Of a stretch of 64,000 nt of DNA, positions 8,946-17,014 are shown one piece after another. Under the pieces are notes generated by a model. That model made no database searches. It saw only the letters and a list, made by a program, of their open reading frames with translations, and was not told the DNA's origin. A program made the position numbers and the translations under genes. Source of the DNA: Anaeromassilibacillus sp. An200. GTDB lineage: Bacteria > Bacillota > Clostridia > Oscillospirales > Acutalibacteraceae. Each line of letters starts with the position of its first letter. Positions within the stretch are counted from its first letter, which is position 1. The stretch covers positions 26,655 through 90,654 of the forward strand of contig NZ_NFJU01000013.1 of assembly GCF_002160025.1 (NCBI RefSeq), read 5' to 3'.

Positions 8946-9407
8946 TTATTCCGCGTATTTCAGCTTCTCCGGTGTCCAGCTCTCGATAATGGGCATGAAT
9001 TTGGCAGCCCACTCCCGCGCGCCCGGCAGATCATGCTCCAGATAGTTGCCGCACTCCGCAGAGCAGGCGGCTCCCGGAATCGTGTCGTCAAAGACGGCAA
9101 TCCGGCTGAAAATCTCCTGGATCAGTGCGATAACCTCTCCATGCTCCATACCGGTCACAAGGAAATAAAAGCCGGTGCGGCAGCCCATGGGGCCAAAATA
9201 GATCACTTGATCCGCAAAGGAGGAATTGCGTGCAAAGGTGGCAAACAGGTGTTCAATCGTATGCAGCACCGGGTTCGGAAGATAGGGCGGGCAATTCGGC
9301 TTGACCATGCGGATATCATAGGTCACAACATCCCCATCGACGCGGGACAGGTAGATTCCGGGCAAAAGCGTATCATGGTTCACACAAAAGCTGGCAATCT
9401 TTTTCAT
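8946..9407 (-). CDS. luxS: S-ribosylhomocysteine lyase LuxS
   Basis: A protein of 153 residues. It splits S-ribosylhomocysteine into homocysteine and DPD, the precursor of autoinducer-2, in the activated methyl cycle. The metal ligands are visible: HTIEH (H49, H53) and the C119-Gly-Asn motif. The GCRTGFY motif holds the catalytic Cys76. The length is typical. The start ATG at 9407 follows AGGAGG. No methyl-cycle partner gene is adjacent. Confidence 0.97.
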   Translation of the reverse strand: MKKIASFCVNHDTLLPGIYLSRVDGDVVTYDIRMVKPNCPPYLPNPVLHTIEHLFATFARNSSFADQVIYFGPMGCRTGFYFLVTGMEHGEVIALIQEIFSRIAVFDDTIPGAACSAECGNYLEHDLPGAREWAAKFMPIIESWTPEKLKYAE

Positions 9408-9431
9408 ACGGTTATTCCTCCTCGTTTTCTC

Positions 9432-10322
9432 TCAGGCAAACGGGACGTTTCCCGTCAAAGCTGTAAAATCATGACAATCCGGCGCTTCACGGATCAGAGA
9501 GACAGCCCGCTCAATCGAACTTTCATACAAATCAAAAAAGCTGTCGCGCCGGGGTTCTCCGCTTTCCGGCGGCCAGCGCCAAGCTTCCAGAAGCGTATTG
9601 GCGTAATCGTCGTCCCCATCCTCTGTCATTCCCCGAATGTGACAGGAAATCGCGTGGGGCTTCCTGCCTTCCACCGCGCGCACCAGATTCTTTTTCAGTC
9701 CCGTGCGATCCGTGAGAAGAGAGAAAATTTTCCGGCAGTCCTCCAAACATTCCAGCAGACGTTCTTCCGAAAAACGGACGCTGTAAAGGCCAGCCAACAC
9801 CGATACAAAAAGACGGGCGATGGAGCGCTCCGCCGCCGGATGGTGCGGCACTGTCCGTTTGAGCGGAAATTCATACGGCAGAGCCGACTGCTCATAGCGG
9901 AGAATAATCAAATCCAGCGCGGACTCCACCTCATTATGATATACACCGGTATTCTGCGAGGGATCGGCCTGCCGCATTGTCTCCGCCCTGCTCTCAATAT
10001 AGGGGTGGCAGACGCTGTCGGCAGCATAATGACACAGGAAACCGAACGCATAGGAGCGGGCATATTCATCCTCCGGATGCTCCCTCACATACTTCCACAT
10101 GGCGGAAAGCGTGGCGGCGGGGGGATCCGCATGAAGACGTTCTCCGTACTCCGAAAGGCTTTCCCCCTTCCACCAGGGAAGAAAACGATGGCAGGCAAAG
10201 AAATCCGGCCCCTGCGCCCCCCAGAAAAACGGTTCCCGGAGAACGGCAAAGGAGGGAATCTCCTTTTTCACCTGCTCCAGCACACGCTGGCATTGCAGGC
10301 AATGGGTGATGGCTGCTGGCAT
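9432..10322 (-). CDS. Zinc-dependent phospholipase C family protein
   Basis: A protein of 296 residues from the ATG at 10322. AAGGAGC precedes this start, and MPAAITH is the usual beginning of the family. An in-frame start at 10454 would add 44 residues with no family character. The His/Asp-rich segment containing GFLCHYAADSVCHPYIESR (about residues 100-125) resembles the metal-binding centre of zinc-dependent phospholipases C. No signal peptide is visible, so the protein is probably cytoplasmic; the true substrate is unknown. It lies downstream of, and may be read with, the ABC transporter genes. Confidence 0.75.
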   Translation of the reverse strand: MPAAITHCLQCQRVLEQVKKEIPSFAVLREPFFWGAQGPDFFACHRFLPWWKGESLSEYGERLHADPPAATLSAMWKYVREHPEDEYARSYAFGFLCHYAADSVCHPYIESRAETMRQADPSQNTGVYHNEVESALDLIILRYEQSALPYEFPLKRTVPHHPAAERSIARLFVSVLAGLYSVRFSEERLLECLEDCRKIFSLLTDRTGLKKNLVRAVEGRKPHAISCHIRGMTEDGDDDYANTLLEAWRWPPESGEPRRDSFFDLYESSIERAVSLIREAPDCHDFTALTGNVPFA

Positions 10323-10468
10323 AACGGCAAGGCTCCTTTTCGGACAGAAAGAGAACGCCCTTGCAAGCTTCATGGGTTTGGGACTCTTCTCTCCTGTGTC
10401 CATATCAATCAAAAAAGGGAGCACGGCGGCTCCATACTCCCTCCATGGTATCATACTTGCGCGGGAAA

Positions 10469-11203
10469 TTAAAGGACTTTTGACAAAAAATCCTGCAAAC
10501 GCGGATTTTTCGGGTTTCCGAAGAACTCCTGCGGCGGCGCATCTTCCAACACATAGCCATCCGCCATAAAGAGAACGCGGGTAGCCACCTCGCGGGCAAA
10601 GCCCATCTCATGAGTAACAACCACCATCGTCATGCCGTCGTCCGCCAGCTCCTTCATCACCTGCAGCACCTCGCCGACCATCTCCGGGTCAAGCGCGCTG
10701 GTCGGTTCGTCAAAGAGCATCACATCCGGCTCCATCGCAAGAGCGCGCACGATCGCGATTCTCTGCTGCTGGCCGCCGGAAAGCTGGGCCGGGTAGGCGT
10801 CCGCCTTCTCGGCAAGACCGATGCGTTCGAGAAGCTGCATCGCCTGCTTGTCCGCTTCCTCCTGCGTTTTCAGCTTCAGACAAACGGGAGCCAGCGTAAT
10901 GTTCTGCTTGACCGACAGGTGCGGGAACAGATTGAAATGCTGGAATACCATGCCCATCTTCTGGCGCAGGCGATCCACGTCAACGCCGGGCTTGTTGATC
11001 TGCGTGCCTTCAAACCAAATTTCGCCGCCGGTAGGCGTTTCCAGAAGGTTCAGGCAGCGCAGGAAGGTACTTTTACCAGAGCCGGAGGGGCCGACCACGA
11101 CGATTTTTTCTCCCTTTTGGATCTCCTGATTGATACCTTTGAGGACATGCAAATCGCCGTCGAGTGTGTGGAAGGTTTTTTCCAGATCCTTAACGCTTAT
11201 CAC
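10469..11203 (-). CDS. glnQ: Polar amino acid ABC transporter ATP-binding protein
   Basis: A protein of 244 residues, the ATPase that drives uptake by a polar amino acid transporter (GlnQ/ArtP type). It shows Walker [10 protein letters not shown] (about 38-46), the signature LSGGQQQR, Walker [13 protein letters not shown], and the H-loop VVTHEMGFA. The start is GTG at 11203 with AAAGGAGG upstream, overlapping the permease gene by 14 nt. The symbol reflects family, not proven substrate; the ArgR-like boxes before the operon point to arginine or another basic amino acid. Confidence 0.93.
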   Translation of the reverse strand: MISVKDLEKTFHTLDGDLHVLKGINQEIQKGEKIVVVGPSGSGKSTFLRCLNLLETPTGGEIWFEGTQINKPGVDVDRLRQKMGMVFQHFNLFPHLSVKQNITLAPVCLKLKTQEEADKQAMQLLERIGLAEKADAYPAQLSGGQQQRIAIVRALAMEPDVMLFDEPTSALDPEMVGEVLQVMKELADDGMTMVVVTHEMGFAREVATRVLFMADGYVLEDAPPQEFFGNPKNPRLQDFLSKVL

Positions 11204-11933
11204 TTCTTGCCAGCCTCCTTTCCAGACGCTTGAGAATGGTCGTCAGACCAACAACCAATACCAGATAAACGGCAGCCACCATGAAGAACGGCATATATGC
11301 AACATATGTAATGCTGCGGATGATATCGCCGCCCTTGGTCAAATCCTGGATGCCGACATAGCCAGCCACGGACGTTTCCTTGAGTAGCACAATGAACTCA
11401 TTGAAAATCGCGGGGGCGACGTTCTTGAATGCCTGCGGCAGAATGATGCGGATCATCGTGGTGCGTCCGCTCAGGCCAAGCGAACGCCCTGCCTCCATCT
11501 GTCCCCGGTCCACAGACTGGATGCCGCTGCGGACAACCTCCGCCACATACGCGCCGGAGTTCAGGCCAAACGCGATCATCGCCACCACAAGCGGCGGAAT
11601 GAACGTTGCGGTAATGATGACGAAATACATAATCAGCAGCTGAACCACCATAGGCGTGCCGCGGATCACCGTCAAATAAAGGCCGCAGATTGCGTTAAGG
11701 ATTTTCAGCCACCACTTTTTGCGATTCGCGGCATAGCTGATGCGGACCAACGCCGTCAGGCTGCCCAGCACCACGCCGATAATCACAGCGACCAGCGTGA
11801 TCAGGAGGGTATTTCCCAGGCCCTCCACCAGATACATATACCGGTTCTCTTCAATGAAGCACCGGTAAAACTCTTCCTGCACCGATGCAAGGAAAGCAGA
11901 CCCCTGGATCATGGATACATTCAAGCTGTGCAC
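11190..11933 (-). CDS. Polar amino acid ABC transporter permease
   Basis: A protein of about 247 residues with five predicted membrane segments (HisM/GlnP family). The EAA loop that contacts the ATPase is visible as [20 protein letters not shown]. The GTG at 11933 has a purine-rich site (AAGGGAAGG) close upstream; an ATG at 11912 has none, so GTG is chosen with some doubt. It lies between the binding protein and the ATPase genes, forming a complete importer with a single permease that presumably works as a homodimer. Confidence 0.92.
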   Translation of the reverse strand: MHSLNVSMIQGSAFLASVQEEFYRCFIEENRYMYLVEGLGNTLLITLVAVIIGVVLGSLTALVRISYAANRKKWWLKILNAICGLYLTVIRGTPMVVQLLIMYFVIITATFIPPLVVAMIAFGLNSGAYVAEVVRSGIQSVDRGQMEAGRSLGLSGRTTMIRIILPQAFKNVAPAIFNEFIVLLKETSVAGYVGIQDLTKGGDIIRSITYVAYMPFFMVAAVYLVLVVGLTTILKRLERRLARSDKR

Positions 11934-12010
11934 TTCCTTCCCTTATCAAAAAAACGGAAAGGCGGCAAAATTCTGCCGCCTGTTTGTTCCGCCGTTGTTC
12001 GATCCTGTGC

Positions 12011-12793
12011 TTATTCCGCCGCGATATACTTGCCGACAATCTCGTCGAGCTCGCCGCTCTCCTCCAGAGAAGCAAGCACCTCGTTCACCTTGTCGAGCAG
12101 CTCGGTGTTCCCTTTCGGCACGGCAATCGCGTACTCCTCTTCCGTCAGAGCGGTATCCAGCACCTTGATCGCATCCGGATTGTTCTCCACAAACTTCTGA
12201 GCCGGGAAGTTGTCAATGACAACCGCGTCGATACGGCCCGCCATCAGATCGGAAACGGCTTCCATGCCTTTGTTGTAGCGTCTGACTTCCGCGACGGTAT
12301 ATTCGTTCTCGCCCTTCTCGTTGGTGCAGTACTGGTCGCCGGTGGTGCCAAGCTGCACGCCCACGGTCTTATCCGCCAGATCCTCGGGGCCGGCAATCTC
12401 GCTGTCGGAGGTGACAATGATCGCCTGGGAGGCGTTGAAATACGGATCGGAGAAATCCACGCTCTTGCGGCGCTCCTCGTCAGCCGTCATGCCCGCCGCC
12501 ACGAGATCCGCCTTGCCGGACTGCAAAGCCGGAATCAGGGAATCAAACGCGATGTCGGTCACTTCCAGCTCCACACCGAGAGCTTCCGCGATCTTCTGGC
12601 TGATTTCGATATCAATGCCGACAACCTCGCCGCCGTCCTTGTACTCAAACGGCTCAAACTCCGCGTTGGTTGACATCATGAGCTTTCCGCTCTTCTGAAT
12701 ATCCGCAAGGGTTTTGGTGGAGCTGCATCCGGCAGCGCTGACAGTCATCACGGCCGCAAGAAGGAAAGCGGCGATTTTCGCAAGCTTTTTCAT
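12011..12793 (-). CDS. Amino acid ABC transporter substrate-binding lipoprotein
   Basis: A protein of 260 residues of the SBP_bac_3 family. The ATG at 12793 is chosen because GGAGG is 8 nt upstream and it gives a clean lipoprotein signal peptide ending in the lipobox SAAGC (Cys about residue 25). The mature protein would be lipid-anchored outside the membrane. The motifs NAEFEPFEYKD and VVGIDIEISQKIAEALG are typical of binding proteins for polar amino acids. It is the first gene of the transporter operon; its promoter overlaps two ARG-box-like sequences, suggesting an arginine-related ligand. Confidence 0.93.
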   Translation of the reverse strand: MKKLAKIAAFLLAAVMTVSAAGCSSTKTLADIQKSGKLMMSTNAEFEPFEYKDGGEVVGIDIEISQKIAEALGVELEVTDIAFDSLIPALQSGKADLVAAGMTADEERRKSVDFSDPYFNASQAIIVTSDSEIAGPEDLADKTVGVQLGTTGDQYCTNEKGENEYTVAEVRRYNKGMEAVSDLMAGRIDAVVIDNFPAQKFVENNPDAIKVLDTALTEEEYAIAVPKGNTELLDKVNEVLASLEESGELDEIVGKYIAAE

Positions 12794-12842
12794 GTTCCAT
12801 GCCTCCAAACAAATGTAAAATCAATCCCAATACAATGACTGT

Positions 12843-12886
12843 ATTATAGAGCATAAATATTCATAAAGCAAGCATATTTATAAAGC
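12843..12886 (-). promoter_or_regulatory. Promoter with two tandem ArgR/AhrC-like boxes
   Basis: On the minus strand TTGCTT (12871-12866) and TATAAT (12848-12843) are spaced by 17 bp. Box 1 (12848-12865), TATGAATATTTATGCTCT, fits 16 of 18 positions of the ARG-box consensus WNTGAATWWWWATTCANW and covers the spacer. Box 2 (12869-12886) is a weaker copy. Exactly 3 bp separate them, as in classical tandem ARG boxes. ArgR binding here would block the promoter when arginine is high. This is inferred from sequence only. Confidence 0.7.
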
Positions 12887-12950
12887 TTTTTTCTTTTTGT
12901 ATAAACTGTTCTCCTCCCTCTCTCTTTTCCCTCTCAAACTATCTATTATG

Positions 12951-12975
12951 GCCGTGGAATGCCCATTCCATGGCT
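12951..12975. repeat. Short inverted repeat downstream of the RluA-family gene
   Basis: GCCGTGGAATG (12951-12961) pairs with CATTCCATGGC across a 2-3 nt loop with one G-T pair. It lies just past the 3' end of the pseudouridine synthase gene. No T run follows on the minus strand, so it may protect the mRNA 3' end rather than terminate. Confidence 0.4.
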
Positions 12976-12986
12976 GTTTTCCCTCT

Positions 12987-13871
12987 TCACAGGAAACGTT
13001 TTGCGGCATCCAGAGGAAGCAGGGAGGACAAGTCCGGCGGCAGCGGAGAGGAAAAGGAAAGCTGCTTCTGCGTTACAGGATGCAAAAATGACACACGCGC
13101 GCAGTGAAGCGCCTGACGGGTCACAAGAGAAACCGGCCCGCCGTACATATCATCCCCCAGCAAAGGATGTCCCGCCGCCGCCATATGCACGCGGATCTGA
13201 TGTGTCCGCCCTGTTTCCAAACGGAACGACACCAGTGAAAAGCCGTCCACCACCATGAGACTGCGCCAGTGTGTTACCGCCCGCTCTCCATCCGGCCGTA
13301 CACAGCGCTGGATCGTATGGCCGGGCAAAAGGCCGATCGGCCCGTCGCAGATTCCTTCCCCCACGACCGCTCCTGTGCAGAGAGCCCGGTATTCCTTCTC
13401 CACCGCACCGGACAAACGCGATGCGGCAAAGGAATCCTTTCCCACCACAACAAGCCCCGTCGTATCGCGATCCAGCCGGTAGATGGGATGATATTCCGGC
13501 TCCTCTCCCCGTTCAGCCAAAAGGGCGCAGACAGCGTTGGCCAGCGTATCCCGATCGTGGCCAGGACAGGGGTAAGCCGGCATCTCAGCTGGTTTCTCCA
13601 CCACCAGGACGGACGCATCCTCCCAGACAACCGTTAAGGGAAGGAAAACCGGTTTGGCGCTGCAGGGAGAAGCGGGGATCGCGAGGCGGACGGTATCTCC
13701 CGCCGAAACGGGGGTGCGGGCCGTGGCAGGAATGCCGTTTCGCAGAAGGCCGTCCGGCATGCGTTTTGCCGCCGTCAAAAGCCGGGCCGAGCAGCCCGCG
13801 AAGCCGCGCAGAAAGCCCTTGAGCGAAGCCCCCTCATAGGCGGGCGGTACGGTAAATTCCACAGCCTTCAT
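12987..13871 (-). CDS. RluA-family RNA pseudouridine synthase
   Basis: A protein of 294 residues that converts uridine to pseudouridine in rRNA or tRNA (RluA/RluD family). The catalytic motif HPIYRLDRDTTGLVV, whose Asp is the nucleophile, lies near residues 128-142. The later ETGRTHQIRVHMAAAGHP motif is also typical. The N-terminal about 70 residues resemble a degenerate S4-like RNA-binding domain. AGGAGG is 7 nt before the ATG at 13871. Which of several paralogue specificities applies cannot be told. Confidence 0.9.
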   Translation of the reverse strand: MKAVEFTVPPAYEGASLKGFLRGFAGCSARLLTAAKRMPDGLLRNGIPATARTPVSAGDTVRLAIPASPCSAKPVFLPLTVVWEDASVLVVEKPAEMPAYPCPGHDRDTLANAVCALLAERGEEPEYHPIYRLDRDTTGLVVVGKDSFAASRLSGAVEKEYRALCTGAVVGEGICDGPIGLLPGHTIQRCVRPDGERAVTHWRSLMVVDGFSLVSFRLETGRTHQIRVHMAAAGHPLLGDDMYGGPVSLVTRQALHCARVSFLHPVTQKQLSFSSPLPPDLSSLLPLDAAKRFL

Positions 13872-13885
13872 GATGCATCCTCCTG

Positions 13886-13919
13886 AAAAAAATGGGCGGA
13901 CGCCGTATGGCGTCCGCCC
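13886..13919 (-). terminator. Rho-independent terminator of ilvE
   Basis: A perfect 11-bp stem (13894-13904 with 13909-13919) with a 4-nt loop is followed on the minus strand by a T run (A run at 13886-13892 on the plus strand). It lies 26 nt after the ilvE stop and just before the start of the RluA-family gene. Confidence 0.92.
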
Positions 13920-13945
13920 GTAACTATCCTTTTGTCTGAAAAGGC

Positions 13946-15016
13946 TCAGTGAACCTCATAGGTCCAGTTCAGCTCATCCGGGAGCTTGCCCCACTGGATG
14001 CCGGTCAGCGTGTCATAGAGCTTCTGGGAAATCGGGCCGATCTCTCCATTGTTGATCTCCATGATATCATCGCCCCACTTGAGATGGCCGATCGGGGAAA
14101 TGACAGCAGCCGTGCCGCTTCCGAACGCCTCTTTCAGGCGGCCTGTGCGGGCTGCCTCCGCTACCTCGTCAATGGAGATGCGGCGCTCCGTCACCTTCAT
14201 GCCCCAATGCTTCAAAATCTCAATGCAGGACATACGGGTGATACCGGAAAGGATAGAGCCCTGCAAAGCTGGGGTGATCACCTCGTCGTCGATCACGAAG
14301 AACACGTTCATCGTGCCGACTTCTTCAATATACTTGCGCTCCACGCCGTCCAGCCAGAGCACCTGCGTGTACTCCTGCTTCTCGGCCTCGTCCTGCGCCT
14401 TGAGGGAAGCGGCGTAGTTGCCCGCGGTCTTGGTGTAGCCCATGCCGCCGCGCACCGCGCGCACATAGTTCTTTTCCACATAGATCTTGACCGGGTTTAA
14501 TCCTTCCGGATAATACGCTCCCACGGGGCAGCAGATCACCATGAAAATCAGATGGGAAGCCGGATGCACGCCGACATGCGGATCCACGCCGATGATAAAG
14601 GGTCGGATGTAGAGAGAGGTCCCCTCTCCGCTGGGAATCCAGTCGCGCTCGATGGACACCAGCTTCGCAATGGCCTCCTTCGCAAATTCCTCGTCAATCT
14701 GCGGGATGCAGAGACGCTCATTCGAGACATTCAGACGGGCCATGTTCTTTTCGGGACGGAACAGAAGAATGCGGCCGTCCACGGCGCGGTATGCCTTCAT
14801 GCCTTCAAACACGGACTGCCCATAATGCAGGCACATGGCGGAGGGCTCCAGCTCAATCGGCCCATAGGGGACGATGCGCGGATCGTGCCAGCCCTGTCCA
14901 AGATCATAGTCCATCATGAACATGTGATCGGTAAAAATCCGACCAAAGGGCAGCGGATCGCCGGGAGCCGGCTTTTTCTTCGGATTCTTCGTCAATTCCA
15001 CTCTGATTTCCTGCAT
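13946..15016 (-). CDS. ilvE: Branched-chain amino acid aminotransferase
   Basis: A protein of 356 residues, class IV PLP-dependent aminotransferase of the longer (type II) BCAT group. It makes the last step of Leu, Ile and Val synthesis and the first of their breakdown. The motifs LHYGQSVFEGMKAYR, GMGYTKTAGNYAASL (with the PLP-binding Lys) and EAFGSGTAAVISPIG are visible. GAGGG lies 9 nt before the ATG at 15016. It has its own promoter and terminator, so it is a single-gene unit. No leader peptide or T-box is evident in its short leader. Confidence 0.94.
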   Translation of the reverse strand: MQEIRVELTKNPKKKPAPGDPLPFGRIFTDHMFMMDYDLGQGWHDPRIVPYGPIELEPSAMCLHYGQSVFEGMKAYRAVDGRILLFRPEKNMARLNVSNERLCIPQIDEEFAKEAIAKLVSIERDWIPSGEGTSLYIRPFIIGVDPHVGVHPASHLIFMVICCPVGAYYPEGLNPVKIYVEKNYVRAVRGGMGYTKTAGNYAASLKAQDEAEKQEYTQVLWLDGVERKYIEEVGTMNVFFVIDDEVITPALQGSILSGITRMSCIEILKHWGMKVTERRISIDEVAEAARTGRLKEAFGSGTAAVISPIGHLKWGDDIMEINNGEIGPISQKLYDTLTGIQWGKLPDELNWTYEVH

Positions 15017-15073
15017 AATGGGATGCCCTCTTTCTTCCTTGGGACGGAAAGCCGCCTCTTTTTTCTTTTCCCT

Positions 15074-15102
15074 ATTGTAGCATCATTTTTCGCGCAATGC
15101 AA
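15074..15102 (-). promoter_or_regulatory. Predicted sigma-A promoter of ilvE
   Basis: On the minus strand TTGCAT (15102-15097) and TACAAT (15079-15074) are 17 bp apart, giving a transcript that starts about 50 nt before the ilvE ATG. The remaining bases between this promoter and the methyltransferase stop at 15225 hold no other feature I can support. Confidence 0.6.
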
Positions 15103-15224
15103 GGCATAGATGAATCCCGCAAAGGAAAATCCTGCACAAATATTCCCATTCTCGCCTGTTTTCCCTTTTTTACGGCGCGTTTGGGAGGAAAGACAGGATC
15201 AAAATGCAAAAAGCAAAATATTCG

Positions 15225-16568
15225 TCACCCATGATTCCGCAATCCCTTCGGGTACCGGTTTTTCAGCCGTCCTCCCGAGCATTTGCCGAAGCCCACGGTC
15301 ACGCCGCCCGCGGCCACGCCGCACCAGCCCTTCCAGTCCTGCGGCGCGTCGATCTCCTCCCCGCGCAGATACGCGGCCAGCTGCGGAGAATCGAGCGGCA
15401 GATCCAGACACAGGGAAAGTTCCTCCGGACGCGCCGCCATAAACAGGCCATGACAGGGTTCCCAGCGCTTTCCCTTACGCTCGCACACAGGAACGCCCGC
15501 CCGCAGAACGCCCAATCCTTTGAGATCCGGCGTATCCTTCGGCGTGAGCAGCAGCATCTCTCCCGCCTGGGCAATCCCGCTGTCCGGCATGGGGATGCGG
15601 AACACCTCATTCCATACCTCCCGTGCCGCTTCCGCCAGCGCGCGGGAAGCCGGAGCTGCTTCCCCGTGGTCCGCGGCCGGAGCATCCCCTACCCGGCGCA
15701 TACGGGCGGCAAAATGTCCCTCCCCGCCATCCATGGGGAAAATCCGCCGCGCCTGATCCATCCCGAAAAAGCCGGGCCGTCCGCCGCTTAATCCTGTTTC
15801 CTCCAGGGTGAAATCCGGATGGCGCTCCAGGAACGAGCGCACGGTTTCCTCATTTTCCTCCGGGGAAAAGGTACAGGTGGAGTAAACCAATACGCCGCCG
15901 GGGCGCAGCGCCTGCGCGGCGCTGTCCAGAATGGCAGCCTGCCGCACGGCGCAGGAGCGCACATGCTCCTCACTCCACTCCTCGATCGCCTGCGGATCCC
16001 TGCGGAACATCCCTTCCCCGGAACAGGGAGCGTCCACCAGCACCCGATCAAAAAAGCCGGCAAGCGCGGGACACAGCGTGTCCGGGTAACAGGAGGAAAC
16101 AACCGCGTTGCGCACGCCCATGCGCTCGAGATTGGAAAGCAGCACGTTTGCCCGGCTTTTAATGACCTCATTGCTCCACAGCAGCCCCTTTCCCTCGAGC
16201 AAAGCGGCAATCTGTGAGGACTTCCCGCCGGGAGCCGCGCAGAGATCCAAAATCCGTTCTCCGGGCTGAGGATCCAGAGCCGTGACCGCGCAGGCAGCGG
16301 AAGGCTCCTGCGAATAAAAGGCCCCCGCGTGATGCAAAGCCAACGCACCGACCTTTCCGCCTTCCGGCGGGAAGTAGAACGAAAGAGGGGAAAAGGGAGC
16401 GCGGGAAAGCGGAAACGGAAAGGATTCCCGCAGCCTGTCCTCGCCGCACTTGAGCGGGTTCAGGCGGATCCCTCTCTGGCAGGGATCTTCATAGCACGCA
16501 AGAAAAGCGGGGAATTCATCCCCCAGCAGCGTTTCCATTCGTTTGACAAATGCTTCCGGCAGATTCAT
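15225..16568 (-). CDS. RsmB/RsmF-family 16S rRNA cytosine-C5 methyltransferase
   Basis: A protein of 447 residues that methylates a cytosine of rRNA at C5 using SAM. The SAM-binding motif LDLCAAPGGKSSQIAAL is at about residues 105-121. The catalytic motif DAPCSGEGMFRRD and the second Cys in VYSTCTFSPEENE are present. A C-terminal RsmF-like extension of about 150 residues follows, including the FxxCxG-type segment. The ATG at 16568 is preferred over an upstream ATG at 16598 because GGAGG lies between them at the right spacing. Confidence 0.88.
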   Translation of the reverse strand: MNLPEAFVKRMETLLGDEFPAFLACYEDPCQRGIRLNPLKCGEDRLRESFPFPLSRAPFSPLSFYFPPEGGKVGALALHHAGAFYSQEPSAACAVTALDPQPGERILDLCAAPGGKSSQIAALLEGKGLLWSNEVIKSRANVLLSNLERMGVRNAVVSSCYPDTLCPALAGFFDRVLVDAPCSGEGMFRRDPQAIEEWSEEHVRSCAVRQAAILDSAAQALRPGGVLVYSTCTFSPEENEETVRSFLERHPDFTLEETGLSGGRPGFFGMDQARRIFPMDGGEGHFAARMRRVGDAPAADHGEAAPASRALAEAAREVWNEVFRIPMPDSGIAQAGEMLLLTPKDTPDLKGLGVLRAGVPVCERKGKRWEPCHGLFMAARPEELSLCLDLPLDSPQLAAYLRGEEIDAPQDWKGWCGVAAGGVTVGFGKCSGGRLKNRYPKGLRNHG

Positions 16569-16605
16569 GGGTTCGTCCTCCTGTGAGGGAATAATCATTT
16601 TACTT

Positions 16606-16635
16606 ATTATAGCACAGCGCTTTCACAGGAGGCAA
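16606..16635 (-). promoter_or_regulatory. Predicted promoter of the rRNA methyltransferase gene
   Basis: On the minus strand TTGCCT (16635-16630) and TATAAT (16611-16606) are separated by 18 bp, about 40 nt before the ATG at 16568. The -10 is perfect, the -35 matches 4 of 6. Confidence 0.55.
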
Positions 16636-16677
16636 TCTGTCCCGCAAAAGCCGGAATGCTCCCGCAAGAAAATTTTA

Positions 16678-16751
16678 TTGTGTTCCTCTGTGTGAACCGT
16701 ATAATCCCGTTCGCCATTTCCCATACTAGGGTTGTGCTCCGAATACGGAGC
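16678..16751 (+). promoter_or_regulatory. Overlapping sigma-A-like and sigma-G-like promoters with a 5' hairpin
   Basis: TTGTGT (16678-16683) and TATAAT (16700-16705), 16 bp apart, could serve sigma-A. GTATA (16699-16703) and CATACTA (16722-16728), exactly 18 bp apart, match the forespore sigma-G pattern GHATR-N18-CATNHTA. A sigma-G transcript would start near 16735, at the foot of a perfect hairpin GCTCCG-AATA-CGGAGC (16736-16751). The gene starting at 16788 is the only target. Confidence 0.55.
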
Positions 16752-16787
16752 GCAGAAAAATAAACAGGCGAAAAGGAGACAAATAAC

Positions 16788-16946
16788 ATGGACAACAAGA
16801 CGATGAACAAGAAGGGCTCCAACGCCAAGAACTCCACCGGCAAGCCGCAGGAGTGCACCAACCGCAAGGACTCCACCAACAAGACGGGCAATGGGAATTC
16901 CTATTCCAATTCCTACTCCCATCCTTCCGGCAGCAACTGCGACTAA
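16788..16946 (+). CDS. Small Asn/Ser/Thr/Lys-rich protein, possible spore protein
   Basis: A 52-residue frame with AAAAGGAG 8 nt before the ATG, a promoter region upstream and a strong terminator 24 nt after the stop. These make it a convincing stand-alone gene despite its size. The product is highly hydrophilic, basic, low in hydrophobic residues and has two Cys (residues 23 and 51). There is no signal peptide. This composition, with a sigma-G-like promoter, resembles minor small acid-soluble spore proteins, but I cannot assign it to a named family. Confidence 0.7.
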   Translation: MDNKTMNKKGSNAKNSTGKPQECTNRKDSTNKTGNGNSYSNSYSHPSGSNCD

Positions 16947-16970
16947 AGCATTTTCCGGCACATGAACGGA

Positions 16971-17011
16971 AAAAACCGGGTGAAAAGCAGCAGGCTTTTC
17001 ACCCGGTTTTT
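16971..17011. terminator. Bidirectional rho-independent terminator
   Basis: A perfect 17-bp stem (16971-16987 with 16995-17011) around a 7-nt loop, with A and T runs at its two ends, so it can end transcription in both directions. It lies between the small plus-strand gene and the convergent YitT-family gene. Confidence 0.95.
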
Positions 17012-17014
17012 CTG

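Noticed and set aside
9033..10472. Plus-strand open frame of 479 codons
   Set aside because: It lies opposite luxS and the phospholipase gene, both with diagnostic motifs on the minus strand; composition (many His and Arg) is typical of an antisense frame.
12951..12975. Rho-independent terminator of the RluA-family gene
   Set aside because: The stem is good but no T run follows on the minus strand; kept only as an inverted repeat.
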